A stretch of DNA of 64,000 bases. Source: Curvibacter sp. GWA2_63_95. Lineage in GTDB: Bacteria > Pseudomonadota > Gammaproteobacteria > Burkholderiales > Burkholderiaceae_C. The notes beneath the pieces were generated by a model. That model saw only the letters and a list, made by a program, of their open reading frames with translations. It had not been told where the DNA came from and searched no databases. The stretch's first letter is position 1, and every line of letters begins with the position of its first letter. The stretch lies in NCBI GenBank assembly GCA_001795455.1, contig MGPB01000030.1:158896-222895 (forward strand), read 5' to 3'. Of the stretch, positions 62,819-64,000 are shown piece by piece. A program made the translations under genes and the position numbers.

Positions 62819-62849
62819 GCAAAAAAGTGCAATTTAGTGGTGAAAAGTG
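62816..62849 (+). promoter_or_regulatory. MraZ box array (four AGTG repeats at 10-bp period)
   Basis: AGTG occurs at 62816, 62826, 62836 and 62846, exactly one helical turn apart, separated by A/T-rich spacers. MraZ binds direct repeats of about this period upstream of its own gene in other bacteria, so this is probably its autoregulatory site. Confidence 0.7.
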
Positions 62850-62899
62850 CCGCGAAATTGCCATTTCCACACTGTCACAGCAAAAGTAGGTATTTCACG

Positions 62900-63328
62900 G
62901 TGTTCCAAGGGGCCTCGTCTCTCAGTCTGGATGCAAAGGGTCGGTTGTCAGTACCGACCCGGCATCGTGACGTCCTGAGTGCGACGGCGGCAGGCCAACT
63001 CACGATCACCAAGCACCCACATGGCTGTTTGATGGTGTTTCCTCGCCCCGAATGGGAAAAATTCCGCGAACGCATTGCGGCCCTGCCGATGTCTGCCCAG
63101 TGGTGGAAGCGCATCTTCCTGGGCAATGCCATGGATGTGGAGATGGACGCGACAGGTCGCGTTCTTGTATCGCCCGAGCTGCGCGAAGCTGCAGGCATAG
63201 CCAAAGACACCATGCTGTTGGGCATGGGGAATCACTTTGAGCTGTGGGACAAGGCCACCTACGACGCCCAAGAGGCGAAGGCCATGCAGGGCGAGATGCC
63301 CGATGTCTTCAAAGACTTTTCTTTCTAA
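62900..63328 (+). CDS. mraZ: Transcriptional regulator MraZ
   Basis: Repressor of the division and cell-wall (dcw) cluster that binds its own promoter. 142 residues with two AbrB-like repeats: [15 protein letters not shown] and [18 protein letters not shown]. The start is the GTG at 62900 ([10 protein letters not shown]), matching the family start MFRGA. Upstream in-frame codons lie in the operator. rsmH follows 9 nt after the stop. Confidence 0.94.
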   Translation: MFQGASSLSLDAKGRLSVPTRHRDVLSATAAGQLTITKHPHGCLMVFPRPEWEKFRERIAALPMSAQWWKRIFLGNAMDVEMDATGRVLVSPELREAAGIAKDTMLLGMGNHFELWDKATYDAQEAKAMQGEMPDVFKDFSF

Positions 63329-63337
63329 GGTGTGACG

Positions 63338-64000
63338 GTGGAAGCTCCTTGGACCCACACCACCGTCTTGTTGAACGAAGCAGTAGACGCATTGTTCAGC
63401 AACGACGGCCAGCCTTATGCGGCTGCGGCCGACGGCACTTATGTGGACGCCACTTTTGGTCGTGGCGGCCACTCGCGCCGCATTCTGGCGCAATTGAGTC
63501 CGGCTGGCCGCTTGGTGGCCTTTGACCGCGACCCCGACGCCGTAGCGCAGTCTGCCAGCATCACCGATCCCCGCTTTTCCATCCGCCACGAAGGTTTCTC
63601 CCATCTGGGCGAATTGCCTCCGGCCAGTTTGGCTGGCGTGCTGATGGATTTGGGCGTGAGCTCGCCCCAAATTGACAACCCACAGCGGGGCTTCAGCTTC
63701 CGCTTTGAAGGTCCTCTGGATATGCGCATGGATACCACGCGCGGTGAGAGTGTGGCCCAGTGGCTGGCAACGGCCGAGATCAATCAAATCGCGGAGGTGA
63801 TACGTGAATATGGTGAAGAACGGTTTGCTGGGCCAATTGCAAAGGCGATTGCTGCTCGCCGACAGGAACGGGGGCCAATTTCAACCACCTCCGAGCTGGC
63901 CCAACTCGTGGCTGACACGGTCAAAACCCGCGAGCAGGGCCAGAACCCTGCAACGCGCACATTTCAGGCTCTTCGGATTTTCATCAACGCCGAGCTTGAG
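63338..64000 (+). CDS. rsmH: 16S rRNA m4C1402 methyltransferase RsmH, 3' part outside the window
   Basis: Methylates N4 of C1402 in 16S rRNA. 221 codons are visible from the GTG at 63338. Motifs are [10 protein letters not shown], the SAM-binding [14 protein letters not shown] and DRDPDA, then [12 protein letters not shown] and [16 protein letters not shown]. The gene runs off the right edge. It is the second gene of the dcw cluster after mraZ. Confidence 0.95.
   Translation, partial: MEAPWTHTTVLLNEAVDALFSNDGQPYAAAADGTYVDATFGRGGHSRRILAQLSPAGRLVAFDRDPDAVAQSASITDPRFSIRHEGFSHLGELPPASLAGVLMDLGVSSPQIDNPQRGFSFRFEGPLDMRMDTTRGESVAQWLATAEINQIAEVIREYGEERFAGPIAKAIAARRQERGPISTTSELAQLVADTVKTREQGQNPATRTFQALRIFINAELE

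Overview
The window is a GC-rich chromosomal stretch from a betaproteobacterium, most likely a member of the Comamonadaceae close to Rhodoferax or Polaromonas. This assignment is by inference from protein style, gene order (dapF-DUF484-xerC, hslVU, mraZ-rsmH) and a 49-50 bp interspersed sequence of a type I recall from that family. There is no prophage, IS element, CRISPR array or tRNA. Genes are densely packed and most start positions can be fixed by Shine-Dalgarno sequences, 4-nt overlaps or family length.

Layout. 1-5308 (minus): a branched-chain amino-acid type ABC transporter operon, livH-livM-livG-livF, followed by a partial long-chain acyl-CoA synthetase. 5496-8583: a thioesterase, an Atm1-type ABC exporter and an unknown membrane-anchored protein. 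8606-27821 (plus): a nitrate-respiration island: narX-narL, two nitrate/nitrite transporters, narGHJI, then a parvulin, a beta-carbonic anhydrase, a DGC-domain protein, a class II (B12) ribonucleotide reductase, NnrS, a small conserved protein and a hemerythrin. Several of these genes overlap by 4 nt, so the cluster looks like one transcriptional unit for anaerobic growth. An FNR-type box lies at the end of narL in front of narK1. 27897-33808: LysR regulator, periplasmic amino-acid binding protein, pyrC, a DUF3025 protein, a Bug-family receptor and htpX.

33833-38985 (minus): a tightly packed six-gene run ubiU-ubiV-hlyIII-ubiT-ubiX-ubiD, behind an FNR-like box whose spacing to a -10 element fits a class II FNR promoter. 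This would supply ubiquinone without oxygen, which fits the nitrate reductase upstream. 39081-40365: nsrR and a divergent ytfE/ric (iron-sulfur repair), with two identically built NsrR-like operators between them. Together with NnrS and the hemerythrin this forms a nitric-oxide defence layer.

40393-64000: FAD-dependent oxidoreductase; ethanolamine regulator, permease and EutBC; cysK; the RNase P RNA gene; a CBS protein; a pseudouridine synthase; an MBL hydrolase; dapF-DUF484-xerC; a chemoreceptor; rlmI; a CobW GTPase with a His-rich loop; a DksA-like protein fused to a histone H1-like tail; a STAS protein; hslVU; mraZ; and a partial rsmH at the right edge.

The most unusual signal is a dispersed 49-50 bp sequence present at least nine times. 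Three copies are intergenic and six lie inside protein-coding genes without breaking the frame (class II RNR, DUF3025, FAD oxidoreductase, MBL hydrolase, dapF, rlmI). This resembles the way Rickettsia palindromic elements sit inside proteins. The second notable system is the FNR-linked anaerobic ubiquinone operon that contains a PAQR/hemolysin III membrane protein.
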